A program made the translations under genes and the position numbers. The notes beneath the pieces were generated by a model. The model saw only the letters and a list, made by a program, of their open reading frames with translations, ran no database searches and had not been told where the DNA came from. From JAEZFI01 sp044508215 (GTDB taxonomy: Bacteria; Actinomycetota; Acidimicrobiia; Acidimicrobiales; Microtrichaceae): 20,102 nucleotides of DNA. This document shows positions 1 to 8,007 of the stretch, one piece after another. How positions within the stretch are numbered: position 1 is the first letter of the stretch; each line of letters opens with the position of its first letter. Location of the stretch: the NCBI GenBank assembly GCA_044508215.1, contig JBIQID010000049.1:1-20102 (forward strand), written 5' to 3'.

Positions 1-1891
1 CGGCTTCGGCCAGCCGGACCCGTTCGAGGGTCTGCCCGGCCATCTGGGCGATCGTGCCGAGCGCCTCGATGCGATCGGTGGTCATCCGGCTCTCGTGCTC
101 CCAGGCCACCCCGAGCGCCCCGATCGTCCTGCCGGTCACGTCCACCAGGGGGAGGCTCGCCGAGGCGCGGAGCCCGATCGTCTCGGCCTCGTCCGCGATC
201 TCGGGGTAGAGGCGGCGGAGCTCGCTGATCCCGGCGATGACTACCCTGCGTCGCTCGCGGGCGGCGTCCACCAGCGGGCGGTGGGCCTCCAGGGACTCGT
301 AGGCGAAGCGAGCGGCGGCCTCCGGGTCGATCGTGGCGGGCAGGTACCGGTGGATCATCCCGGCGAGGGGGTCCACCACCCCCACGGTGAGGTAGCTGGC
401 GCCCAGCGAGTCGGAGACCCGCTCCTGGAGGACGTCGACCAGGCGCTGCACGTTGCGGGCCGACCCGAGCGCCTCGGCGGTCAGCGACATCTGCCGGTTG
501 TGCTCGGCTGCCGCGGCGACGTCGTCGCTGAGGCGCGTCCGCTCGAGCGTCTGGGCGATCAGCTGTGCGACGGTCTCGAGGGTCGCCTCCGTGCGAGCAT
601 CGAACTCGACGGGGTGCCGCCACGCCACTGCCACCGCACCGAAGCAGCGGCCGTCCCTGCTCCGCATGGGGAGCGCTGCGCGGGCTCCGAGGCCTGGCAC
701 GGCGCCCGGCCCGTCCGGGTAGCGACGGCGGTTCGCATCCGCGTCCTCGATCAGCACCGGTACGCCCTCGCGGGCGGCTTCGGTGAACGCCAGCGGAGCG
801 GTGAGGAGCGGGTCCGCAAGGCGTTCCCGCGTCTCCTCGGGCACGGTCACGCCGTGGACCACGCGGAGGGTGCCCGATTCCTCGTCGATCAGCCCGATGC
901 TCGCCCCCGAAGCACCGAACGGCCCCGCCACGGCCCGGTTCACGATCTCCGCGACCTCCTGCGTGCTGGAGGCAGCGGCGAGGAGGCGCGCGATGCCGGC
1001 GACCTTCGCCGCCTGGTCGGCGGCGGCGAGCCGCAGCTCGGTGGTCTCCACCCGATGTGCGGTGGCCGAGAGGCGGTCCATGAGGTCAGCCGCCGAGAGG
1101 CTCAACGCCGCCACGCCCGCGATGATCACGAACATCACGAGGGTCCACGTGCGGGGCCCGCCGATCCGGTCCTCCAGGTCGGTCCACTGGGCGATGCCCG
1201 CCACGAGCAGCTGCACCCCGATCGCGATCGGCAGCAACCTGCGGATCGCCCGGCGGCCCGGGGTCTCCTTCGAGAACCACCCGCTGATGCCGACCGTCGG
1301 GGTGGCGGCGAGGACGCCCGCCGAGAGCAGCAGCGCCGCGGTGGCCGTGGGGGCGGTGCTGATGATCTCGACGTGCTCGACCCCCTCCCCTCCCATGCGG
1401 TCCCCGTAGAGGATCGCCGTGCACATGAAGAGCGCTCCCACCAGGACCGGCGCGGCGAACGCCTGGGCGACCCTCGGGAAGCCGAGCGCCACGGCGATGA
1501 CGGCCGCCACCAGGAGGCCGTAGAGGACGAGCGTCGACGCCGCCGGAACCGCCCGTCCCGGCACTTCCCACGACCAGCTCCGCAACGGGCCCGGGTCGCC
1601 GGCGATCCGGCATGCGGTGCAGAGGAGCACCACGGCGTTGGCCGTCCCCAACAGCACGTGCCCGACAACGTGTCGCGGACCGGCCGCCTCCGCCAGGCCG
1701 AGGAACAGGATGATCAACGCGGTGGCCGGGACCGCGCGGGGCAGGGTGTCGCCCCACGAGGTCGCTCGCTCCACGCCGAGGAGCCCGCCGATGAGGACGA
1801 TCGCGCCGACCCCCGCGGCGGCAAGACCGGTCCAGCGCCGCAGCCCCAGAGCGGCCGACGGCCGGTGTCCGACCTTCAGGTGCTCCTCCAC
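1..1891 (-). CDS. Membrane-anchored double-GAF sensor protein (3' part outside window)
   Basis: The reading frame was translated by hand on the minus strand; it stays open to the left edge, so the C-terminus and output domain are missing. About 630 codons are visible. Residues ~20-265 hold about eight hydrophobic segments (for example around ALIILFLGLAEAAG and VLYGLLVAAVIAVALGF). A short helical linker leads to two GAF-like domains, at ~295-450 and ~455-625. Each ends in the same helix type (QTLERTRL, QTLERVRL), and each has a core strand such as CFGAVAVAW or IGALGVAW. This is the layout of a signal sensor that passes ligand or redox input to a downstream domain such as a histidine kinase, SpoIIE phosphatase or GGDEF; which one cannot be told here. 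The GTG start at 1891 was chosen because a TACCGT box (1902-1907) lies 10 nt upstream and no better start is in frame. It follows the crotonase gene by 52 bp. Confidence 0.8.
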   Translation of the reverse strand, partial: MEEHLKVGHRPSAALGLRRWTGLAAAGVGAIVLIGGLLGVERATSWGDTLPRAVPATALIILFLGLAEAAGPRHVVGHVLLGTANAVVLLCTACRIAGDPGPLRSWSWEVPGRAVPAASTLVLYGLLVAAVIAVALGFPRVAQAFAAPVLVGALFMCTAILYGDRMGGEGVEHVEIISTAPTATAALLLSAGVLAATPTVGISGWFSKETPGRRAIRRLLPIAIGVQLLVAGIAQWTDLEDRIGGPRTWTLVMFVIIAGVAALSLSAADLMDRLSATAHRVETTELRLAAADQAAKVAGIARLLAAASSTQEVAEIVNRAVAGPFGASGASIGLIDEESGTLRVVHGVTVPEETRERLADPLLTAPLAFTEAAREGVPVLIEDADANRRRYPDGPGAVPGLGARAALPMRSRDGRCFGAVAVAWRHPVEFDARTEATLETVAQLIAQTLERTRLSDDVAAAAEHNRQMSLTAEALGSARNVQRLVDVLQERVSDSLGASYLTVGVVDPLAGMIHRYLPATIDPEAAARFAYESLEAHRPLVDAARERRRVVIAGISELRRLYPEIADEAETIGLRASASLPLVDVTGRTIGALGVAWEHESRMTTDRIEALGTIAQMAGQTLERVRLAEA

Positions 1892-1901
1892 TTGGAGCGG
1901 A

Positions 1902-1907
1902 ACGGTA
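1902..1907 (-). promoter_or_regulatory. Candidate -10 element (TACCGT) for the double-GAF sensor
   Basis: On the minus strand TACCGT fits TANNNT and ends 10 nt before the GTG at 1891, which would leave a 2-4 nt leader. It gives the sensor gene a possible promoter separate from the acyl-CoA operon upstream. No convincing -35 box was seen. Confidence 0.35.
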
Positions 1908-1943
1908 CTCCTCGTCCCGCGTCCGTGAGTGACGAGCTGGGCG

Positions 1944-2690
1944 TCAGCGCCCCTCGAACCGCGGTGTGCGGCGCTCGGCGAACGCAGCCCGGCCTTCCAC
2001 GAGGTCCTCGCTCGCCCACGCACGCTCGAAGGCAGCGACGTAGTCGGGGTCGTCGAGGTGCCGTTCGACGCGGTCGAGCCCGAGCTTCGAGCCGGACAGG
2101 CTCAGCGGCGCCAGCGACGCCACTCGTTCGGCGGTGACCAGCGCGGCGTCGAGGCCGGCCAGCCGCTGCACGAACCCGAGGCGGTGCCCGTCCTCGGCGG
2201 TCAGCACCTCGGCGGTGAGGACCATCTCCCGGGCGGCGCCGGTGCCGAGGGTGCGGACCAGGCGTTGCAGCGTCCAGTGGTCGACCATCAGCCCGAGCTT
2301 CGCCACCGGTACGGCGAACCGGGCGTCGGGGGTCGCGTAGCGGACGTCGCACGCCAGCGCGAGCTGCATCCCGAGCCCCATGCACGACCCCGAGATCGCG
2401 GCGATGGTCGGGATCGGCGCACCGGCGAGGTTGTCGAGCATCACCCGCAGGCGCCGGGTGAACGCGAGGTCCTCCAGTTCCTTCAGGTCGGCGCCTGCAC
2501 AGAAGTGGCCGTCTGCGCCGGTGAGGACGAGGCATCGGGATCCCCGCTCGAGCGCCGCCGCGACGGCGTCGTCGAGGGCGACCACCGCGTCGTGGTGCAG
2601 GGCGTTGCGGCGCTCGGTGCGGGTGATCGTCACCACGGTGGTGGTGTCGACCACCTCGGTGACGATGCCGTGCACGGGCTCCTCGGGCAC
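1944..2690 (-). CDS. Crotonase-fold enoyl-CoA hydratase/isomerase-like protein, catalytic glutamates absent
   Basis: The protein is 248 aa and belongs to the enoyl-CoA hydratase/isomerase (crotonase) superfamily. The CoA-binding/oxyanion segment HFCAGADLKEL is clear, as is the second oxyanion helix GSCMGLGMQLALACD. The two glutamates used by classical hydratases (E144 and E164 in rat mitochondrial crotonase) align with Gln in GLGMQL and Val in AVPVAKLG, so simple syn-hydration of an enoyl-CoA is doubtful. It may be an isomerase, thioesterase or decarboxylase type, or act on an unusual acyl-CoA. The frame is open 87 nt further upstream, but that stretch overlaps the biotin carrier gene. GTG at 2690 shares its first base with that gene's TAG stop (TAGTG), which implies translational coupling. 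It is the last gene of the carboxylase operon. Confidence 0.85.
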   Translation of the reverse strand: MPEEPVHGIVTEVVDTTTVVTITRTERRNALHHDAVVALDDAVAAALERGSRCLVLTGADGHFCAGADLKELEDLAFTRRLRVMLDNLAGAPIPTIAAISGSCMGLGMQLALACDVRYATPDARFAVPVAKLGLMVDHWTLQRLVRTLGTGAAREMVLTAEVLTAEDGHRLGFVQRLAGLDAALVTAERVASLAPLSLSGSKLGLDRVERHLDDPDYVAAFERAWASEDLVEGRAAFAERRTPRFEGR

Positions 2691-2908
2691 TACGACTCGT
2701 CGATGGTGAAGAGGAGGTCGCCCTCCTTCACCTGGTCGTCGGGGGCGACGTGGACCTCGGTGACCGTGCCGGCGCACGGCGACTCGACCGGGATCTCCAT
2801 CTTCATCGACTCGAGGATCGCCAGCTCGTCGCCCTCGGCCACCGTGTCGCCCACCGACGCCGGCACCTGCCAGACGTTGGCGGTGATCTCTGCTCTCACC
2901 TCGGCCAT
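2690..2908 (-). CDS. Stand-alone biotin carboxyl carrier (biotin/lipoyl attachment) protein
   Basis: A 72-aa single-domain biotinyl carrier. The attachment motif ESMKMEIPV is intact, with the biotinylated lysine at residue 36. The rest fits the flattened beta-barrel (PASVGDTVAEGD before it, AGTVTEVHV and VKEGDLLFTID after it). Full-length acyl-CoA carboxylases usually fuse this domain to biotin carboxylase; a free small carrier is also known in actinobacteria. It would carry carboxybiotin between a biotin carboxylase encoded elsewhere and the carboxyltransferase at 3347-4918. It starts 5 nt after the DUF2269 stop and shares one base with the next crotonase start, so all three are probably co-transcribed. 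Confidence 0.93.
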   Translation of the reverse strand: MAEVRAEITANVWQVPASVGDTVAEGDELAILESMKMEIPVESPCAGTVTEVHVAPDDQVKEGDLLFTIDES

Positions 2909-2913
2909 GGCGG

Positions 2914-3324
2914 TCAGCCCGGCTGGACGACCATCAAGAAGATGGCCACGACGAGGATGATGTGCAGGACCCCGGAGAGCGGCGAGACCAGCTTCTGGTT
3001 CCCGTCGTCGCGGGTGGCCCGGCCCAGCAGGAACACCAGGACGGCTGCGCCGATCACGGCGAGGAAGGCGAGCGACACCCAGATCTGGGCGAACGCCGAC
3101 TTGTCGTCGACCTCGGGCCAGGCGGTGAGCATCCCGATGCCGGTGATCAGCACCCCGAACAGCGCCGGGAGCTGCACGAACGTGGCCAGCTCGCCGACCT
3201 TGGCGAGCGCCCCGTCGCCACCACGGCGAGCGGCCGGCAGCGCGAAGTTCGGCCCGAAGGCCACCACCGCCGAGAGGATGTGGATCACGAGGATCGTCTG
3301 GTAGAGGCCGTCACCGATGTCCAT
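2914..3324 (-). CDS. DUF2269-like integral membrane protein
   Basis: A 136-aa protein with four predicted membrane helices, at about residues 9-29, 47-68, 81-101 and 114-133. The first has the pattern ILVIHILSAVVAFGPNF, typical of DUF2269-type proteins, with a His in helix 1 (HILSA) and another in helix 4 (LHIIL) that could bind a cofactor such as heme. That is inference; no function is established for the family to my knowledge. It sits between the carboxyltransferase (22 nt upstream) and the biotin carrier (5 nt downstream), a tight arrangement suggesting co-expression with acyl-CoA carboxylation. Confidence 0.8.
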   Translation of the reverse strand: MDIGDGLYQTILVIHILSAVVAFGPNFALPAARRGGDGALAKVGELATFVQLPALFGVLITGIGMLTAWPEVDDKSAFAQIWVSLAFLAVIGAAVLVFLLGRATRDDGNQKLVSPLSGVLHIILVVAIFLMVVQPG

Positions 3325-3346
3325 GCCGATGTTCTAGTACCCCTGC

Positions 3347-4918
3347 TCACACGGGCAGCACGCCGTGCTTCCGCCAGGGCCGTGCCACCTGCTTCGTCTC
3401 GGACACCCGCAGGCCCCTCACGATCGCAGCGCGGGTCTCGGCAGGATCGATGACGTCGTCGACCTGGCCGTGGCCGGCAGCGACGTACGGGTCGATGTTC
3501 GATCGGATCATCTCGGCCAGCTCGATGCGCTTCGCGTCGCGCTCGGGGCCCTCGGGCACCGCCTCCAGCTCCTTGCGGAACGCGATGTTCACCACGCCGT
3601 CGGGGCCCATCACGGCGATCTCGGCGCTGGGCCACGCCACCAGGTGGTCGCACTCGTAGGCCAGCCCGTTCATCACGAAGTAGCCGGCGCCGTAGCTCTT
3701 GCGCAGCACCACGGAGATCTTCGGGACCGTCGCCTCGCACGTGGCGAAGAGCATCTTCGCCCCGTGCCGGATGATCCCCTGCTGCTCGACGACCGTCCCC
3801 ACCACGAAGCCCGGCACGTCGTGGAGGTACACGAGCGGGATCGAGAAGGCGTCGCACAGCCAGATGAACCGGGCCGCCTTGTCGGCGGCGTTCACGTCGA
3901 GGGCGCCGCCGAGCACCATCGGCTGGTTCGCCACGATGCCGACGGCCCGCCCGTCGACGTGCGCGAACGCAGTGACGATGTTGCGGGCCCACGCCGGCTT
4001 CAACTCGAAGACGTCGCCGTCGTCGACGACCTCCTCGATCACCTTCCGCATGTCGTAGGCCCGGCGCGGCGCCGTGGGGACGATCGAGTAGAGGGCCTCG
4101 TTGCGCCGGTCGGGCCGGTCCTCGGTGGGCCGCCGCGGCGACGGGTCCTGGTTGTTCTGCCCGAAGAACGACAGGTAGCGCTTGATCGTGGCGATGCACT
4201 CGGCGTCGTCGGCCACCTCGAGGTCGGCGACGCCCGAGATCTTGGTGTGCACCTCGGAGCCGCCCATCTCCTCCTCGGTGACGTCCTCGCCGGTGGCCGC
4301 CTTCACGAGGTGGCGCCCGGCGAGCGCCATCGACGAGATGCCCTTCACCATGATGACGACGTCGGCGAGCGCCGGGATGTACGCCGTGCCGGCTGCGCAG
4401 TGGCCCATGAGGGCGGCGACCTGGGGCACGACGCCCGAGAGGGTCACCTGCTCGCGGAACAGGGCACCCATCCCCGCGAACGTGGAGCCCGTCCCGGAGC
4501 CGACGCGGGCCCCCGCCGAGTCGAGCAGCCAGATGATCGGGATCCGCTGGCGGAGCACCAGCTCGCGCAGTCGGGTGACCTTCGCCTCGTTGACCGCTCC
4601 CATCGACCCGGCGAGCACCGTGAAGTCGTAGGCCGCCACCGCCACCCGGCGACCGTCGATCTCGCCGATGCCGGTGACGCAGCCGTCGGCCGCCATCGGG
4701 CCCTTCGACGCGAGCGCCGGATCCATCGAGTCGGCCAGCTGGCCCATCTCGACGAACGAATCGACGTCGAGGAGCCCCGCGAGCCGCTCGCGGACGGTGG
4801 TCTTCCCCAGCTCGTGCTGGCGGCGGACCCGGTCCGGGCCGCCCATCTGGAGCGCTCGCTCGCGTCGCTGCTCCAGGTCCTCGACCAGGGGCGCCCAGTT
4901 GTACCGATCGTCGGTCAT
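3347..4918 (-). CDS. Acyl-CoA carboxylase carboxyltransferase (beta) subunit
   Basis: A 523-aa protein of usual length for the propionyl-/acetyl-/methylcrotonyl-CoA carboxylase beta family. It moves the carboxyl group from carboxybiotin to an acyl-CoA. The two crotonase-like halves are visible. The N-half has LLDSAGARVGSGTG (131-144) and the oxyanion loop MGHCAAGTAYIPA (171-183), then GGSEVHTKISGVAD (219-232). The C-half has DVPGF (367-371) and RKSYGAGYFVMNG (406-418). It lacks the NQA motif expected of methylcrotonyl-CoA carboxylase and looks closer to propionyl/other actinobacterial acyl-CoA carboxylases; the substrate cannot be assigned. An SD GGAGGA lies 4 nt before the ATG and directly after the preceding gene's stop (10-nt gap). 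No biotin carboxylase subunit is present in the window. Confidence 0.93.
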   Translation of the reverse strand: MTDDRYNWAPLVEDLEQRRERALQMGGPDRVRRQHELGKTTVRERLAGLLDVDSFVEMGQLADSMDPALASKGPMAADGCVTGIGEIDGRRVAVAAYDFTVLAGSMGAVNEAKVTRLRELVLRQRIPIIWLLDSAGARVGSGTGSTFAGMGALFREQVTLSGVVPQVAALMGHCAAGTAYIPALADVVIMVKGISSMALAGRHLVKAATGEDVTEEEMGGSEVHTKISGVADLEVADDAECIATIKRYLSFFGQNNQDPSPRRPTEDRPDRRNEALYSIVPTAPRRAYDMRKVIEEVVDDGDVFELKPAWARNIVTAFAHVDGRAVGIVANQPMVLGGALDVNAADKAARFIWLCDAFSIPLVYLHDVPGFVVGTVVEQQGIIRHGAKMLFATCEATVPKISVVLRKSYGAGYFVMNGLAYECDHLVAWPSAEIAVMGPDGVVNIAFRKELEAVPEGPERDAKRIELAEMIRSNIDPYVAAGHGQVDDVIDPAETRAAIVRGLRVSETKQVARPWRKHGVLPV

Positions 4919-4928
4919 CAGGTCCTCC

Positions 4929-5732
4929 TCAACGCCCCGTCCAGCGAGGCGGACGCTTCTCCATGAACGCGGCGATCCCCTCCGCTGCGTCCTCGAACGT
5001 GGTGGTCACGCTCAGGAGCGGGTGCAGCTCGGAGAGGGCGTCGCGCATCGGGCGTCCCCACACCGAGTAGAAGCTGTCCCGCCCGATCCTCATGACCGAC
5101 GGGCTCTTGGCGGCGAGCGTCGCCGCCAGCTCGTCGACCGCTGCATCCAGCTCGTCGACGGGCACCACCCGGGTCACGAACCCGATCCGGTCGGCTTCCT
5201 CGGCGCCCACCCTCCGGCCCGTCATCATCAGCTCGAGGGCCTTCTTCGGGGGCATCGAGCGGCAGAGGGGGACGGTGATCATGAACGGCCAGAGCCCGAC
5301 GTCGATCTCGGGGGTCCCGAACTGCGCGTCGTCCGCGGCGATCACCAGGTCGCACGCCAGCGCCAGGCCGAACCCTCCGGCCAGGCAGTAGCCGCGCACC
5401 CGGGCGATGGTGGGCTTCCCCAGCTCGGTGAGCTCCTCGAACAGCGCCGCGAGCTCGCCACGGGCACGGTGGATCTCCGCCTGCGACGCGTCGGCCGCCA
5501 TCCCACCGAGGTCGGCGCCGGCGCAGAACGCCCGGTCGCCGGCGCCCGTGAGGACGACCACCCGGGCATCGGGGTCGTCCTTCAGGCGGGCCACCTCGGC
5601 ACGGAGGCCGGCGATGACGTCCCAGCTGAGGGCGTTGCGGCGGGCCGGTCGGTTGATCGTGAGGCGGGCGACGCCGTCGGCCACCTCGCAGAGCAGCTCG
5701 GGTTCCGCCGTGGGGTCCGTGGTCTCCGACAT
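4929..5732 (-). CDS. Enoyl-CoA hydratase/isomerase family protein
   Basis: A 267-aa crotonase-superfamily protein. It has the N-terminal oxyanion/CoA segment AFCAGADLGGMA, the helix-capping GYCLAGGFGLALACD, and AQFGTPEIDVGLWPF. The second catalytic glutamate (E164 of rat crotonase) is kept in TPEIDVG. The first (E144) is replaced by Gly in GGFGLAL, as in many bacterial family members whose exact reaction is unclear. The C-terminus EKRPPRWTGR is the usual family ending and resembles that of the second crotonase in the same operon (ERRTPRFEGR). It is first in the operon; a TAGCGT box ends 8 nt before the ATG, so the transcript is probably leaderless or nearly so. It likely hydrates an unsaturated acyl-CoA in the pathway served by the carboxylase. 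Confidence 0.9.
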   Translation of the reverse strand: MSETTDPTAEPELLCEVADGVARLTINRPARRNALSWDVIAGLRAEVARLKDDPDARVVVLTGAGDRAFCAGADLGGMAADASQAEIHRARGELAALFEELTELGKPTIARVRGYCLAGGFGLALACDLVIAADDAQFGTPEIDVGLWPFMITVPLCRSMPPKKALELMMTGRRVGAEEADRIGFVTRVVPVDELDAAVDELAATLAAKSPSVMRIGRDSFYSVWGRPMRDALSELHPLLSVTTTFEDAAEGIAAFMEKRPPRWTGR

Positions 5733-5740
5733 GGGTCCTG

Positions 5741-5746
5741 ACGCTA
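5741..5746 (-). promoter_or_regulatory. Candidate -10 element (TAGCGT) of the acyl-CoA carboxylase operon
   Basis: TAGCGT on the minus strand matches TANNNT and ends 8 nt before the ATG at 5732, which would put transcription start at or next to the start codon. It lies in the 104-bp divergent region shared with the GGDEF-EAL gene. No clear -35 box was found. Confidence 0.45.
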
Positions 5747-5836
5747 TGCCGCCCCCGAAGGAGCGTGCGCCCCTCCCCGGGGCGGATCCAGGATGCTCGG
5801 TTCAAGTCGGGCCCGCCGGCGCCCGATCCAACGGAC

Positions 5837-7927
5837 ATGGACGACGGGCAGCCCGACGGATCGTGGGCCCGAGACGTCGGCGTCTTCGCACCTGCCGCGA
5901 CGCCGTCCCTCGAGGAGCTGGTGGAGCACCGCCTCCCGTCGGACCGCTTCAGCGTGGCCGACGCGAACGGAGCCTTCGTCCGGCTGCCCGAGTCGCTGAG
6001 CGCTCTGCGGACGTCATCCGCGAAGGTCCGGGACCGCAACGCCTTCGCCGACCTCCACCCGAACGACCGCCTGGCGGCCGCTCGGGCCTTCATCGCCGCC
6101 ACCCGTGAGGGCGGTGGTTCGCAACGAGGGCTGGTGCGTGTCGTGGAGGGCGACGGGAAGAGCTGCCGGGAACACGAGCTGCTGTTCGCCGACCACCTCG
6201 ACCACCCGGACCTGAGCGGGGTGGTGGTGAGGATCCGGCCGGTGCCCGGCGCGCCGCTCGTGCCCGTGGTGGTCGACCATGAGCGCCTGGGCTGGAAGCG
6301 GCCCTCGTCGATCGTCTCGTTCCTCCTCGACGGCAGCGGGGCGATCAGAGGGGTCGAGGGGCCGATCGACGAGCTCACCGGGTGGACCGCCGAGCAGCTG
6401 ATCGGCCTCCAGTCGCTCGACATGATCCACCCCGACGACCACGCCGCCTCGGCGAACGCGTTCGTCGACCTCGCAGCTTCCCCGGACACGTCGATGCTGC
6501 TGCGCCACCGGCTGCGCTGTGCGGACGGGGCCTACCGCTGGACCGAGGCGACCCTCAGCACCGCCGGCGACGGCCTGGTCCGCTCCGAGTGCCACGACAT
6601 CGCCGAGCAGGTCGATCTGGAGGAACGCCTCGACTGGCAGGCGAACCACGACGTGCTCACCGGCCTCCTCAACCGCTCGGGCGCCACGAGCGCACTCGCA
6701 CAGCTCACGCAGCCCGGAGGCCCCGCCGACCTGGCGGTGCTGTTCGTGGACCTCGACGACTTCAAGGACGTCAACGACACGCTCGGCCACGACGTGGGCG
6801 ACGACCTCCTCAAGGTGCTCGCCCAGCGGTTCGAGGACGAGGTGCGGAGCGAGGACGTGATCGCGCGCCTTGGTGGCGACGAGTTCCTGGTGATCAGCAG
6901 GGAGGTCACCTGCGACGAGACCGCTCTCACGCTGGCCCAGCGGTTGCTCGATGCGGCGCGCTCGAGCGTCACCGTGAACGGGCTGACGGTCCGTTGCACC
7001 GCCAGCGTGGGCGTGGCGCGCCAGCGGCCCGACGACTGGCAGGACGCCACTGCCCTGGTGCGCGACGCGGACACGGCGATGTACGAGGCGAAGCGCTCCG
7101 GACGTGACCGGATCGTGCTCTACGACGAGTCGCTGCGGGTTCGGCTGGAGCACCGGGTGCGGCTCCAGGCCGACCTCCGTCGTGCCATCGAGGAGGACGC
7201 CGGCCTCGAATCGTGGTTCCACTCGATCCGATCCGCCGCCGACCCCACCCTGGTCCACGGCGTGGAGGCGCTGGTGCGCTGGCGCCTGCCCTCCGGCGAG
7301 GTCCTCCCGCCCGGAGCGTTCCTGCCGGTGGCAGCTCAGAGCGGGCTGACGCCGCAGATCGACCGGTGGATGCTCCAGCACGCCATCAAGCTGATCTCGC
7401 CGCTGGTGGAGGCAACAGGGCCCGACGGTTGGTTCGGCCTCGGGGTCAACGTCTCGGGCGACACGCTCGCCCAGCCCGACGCGGTCACGGCGATGCTCGA
7501 GGACGTCCACCTCGCCGGCTTCGACCCCACCCACCTGGTGGTGGAGGTCACCGAGACCGAGGCGATCCACAACCTCGACACGGTCGTGGAGGTGATGCGC
7601 CGCTTCAAGGAGGCCGGCGTGCGGGTGGCGCTCGACGACTTCGGCGTGGGCTACTCGTCGCTCACCCACCTGCGCCGCATCCCCGCCGACATCCTGAAGC
7701 TGGACCACACCTTCGTGGCCGACCTGGTGCACGACGAGCAGGTCCGCATCATCTTCGAGTCGATCGTCGACATGGCGAACCGCCTGGGCCTCTGCGTGAT
7801 CGCGGAGGGCATCGAGACCCCCGAGCAGCTCCGCCTGGCCCGGGAGATGGGCGTGGCGAGCGTGCAGGGCTACCTGTGGGGGGCTCCGGCCCCGGCCGAG
7901 GAGCTGCCCTTCTGGCCGCAGCGCTGA
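5837..7927 (+). CDS. PAS-GGDEF-EAL cyclic-di-GMP turnover protein
   Basis: A 696-aa cytoplasmic signalling protein with no membrane segment. Residues ~1-135 look like a degenerate PAS fold (LHPNDRLAAARAF). Residues ~150-270 are a clear PAS_3/PAC domain (ELTGWTAEQL, IHPDDH, ADGAYRW). The GGDEF domain has an intact RLGGDEFLVIS signature (GGDEF 346-350), preceded five residues earlier by RSED, which fits the RxxD inhibitory site. The EAL domain has EALVRW (477-482), VNVS, EVTETE, DDFGVGYSSL, KLD, AEGIET and VQGY, so metal- and substrate-binding residues are largely kept. The early motif usually written YQPI is FHSI here. Both activities may therefore be possible, with direction set by the PAS input. 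ATG 5837 was preferred to an in-frame GTG at 5765, whose extra 24 residues are Pro-rich and match no domain. Confidence 0.93.
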   Translation: MDDGQPDGSWARDVGVFAPAATPSLEELVEHRLPSDRFSVADANGAFVRLPESLSALRTSSAKVRDRNAFADLHPNDRLAAARAFIAATREGGGSQRGLVRVVEGDGKSCREHELLFADHLDHPDLSGVVVRIRPVPGAPLVPVVVDHERLGWKRPSSIVSFLLDGSGAIRGVEGPIDELTGWTAEQLIGLQSLDMIHPDDHAASANAFVDLAASPDTSMLLRHRLRCADGAYRWTEATLSTAGDGLVRSECHDIAEQVDLEERLDWQANHDVLTGLLNRSGATSALAQLTQPGGPADLAVLFVDLDDFKDVNDTLGHDVGDDLLKVLAQRFEDEVRSEDVIARLGGDEFLVISREVTCDETALTLAQRLLDAARSSVTVNGLTVRCTASVGVARQRPDDWQDATALVRDADTAMYEAKRSGRDRIVLYDESLRVRLEHRVRLQADLRRAIEEDAGLESWFHSIRSAADPTLVHGVEALVRWRLPSGEVLPPGAFLPVAAQSGLTPQIDRWMLQHAIKLISPLVEATGPDGWFGLGVNVSGDTLAQPDAVTAMLEDVHLAGFDPTHLVVEVTETEAIHNLDTVVEVMRRFKEAGVRVALDDFGVGYSSLTHLRRIPADILKLDHTFVADLVHDEQVRIIFESIVDMANRLGLCVIAEGIETPEQLRLAREMGVASVQGYLWGAPAPAEELPFWPQR

Positions 7928-7995
7928 CCGGGCCGACCTGCGCGTCCCGCCGCCGACTCGCCCACATCGTCCGCCCACGACGGGACCCGCCCACC

Positions 7996-8001
7996 TAGCA
8001 T
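7996..8001 (+). promoter_or_regulatory. Candidate -10 element (TAGCAT) for the DUF5317 gene
   Basis: TAGCAT ends 6 nt before the ATG at 8008, so the predicted transcription start falls on the start codon. There is no Shine-Dalgarno sequence in the gap, consistent with a leaderless mRNA. Confidence 0.5.
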
Positions 8002-8007
8002 CGGCGC

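Noticed and set aside
95..2137. 680-codon open frame on the plus strand
   Set aside because: It is antisense to the GAF sensor and crotonase genes, whose domains are clear. Its translation is Arg/Gly/His/Asp-rich without domain motifs, a common by-product of high GC.
3365..4966. 533-codon open frame on the plus strand
   Set aside because: It mirrors the carboxyltransferase gene; the composition is His/Arg/Val/Asp-rich and shows no motif.
6014..7978. 654-codon open frame on the minus strand
   Set aside because: Antisense of the GGDEF-EAL gene, whose catalytic motifs are intact on plus.
7928..8007. GTCCCG/CGGGAC pairing as a terminator after the GGDEF-EAL gene
   Set aside because: Six-bp stem with a ~30-nt loop and no T-run; not distinguishable from chance at this GC content.
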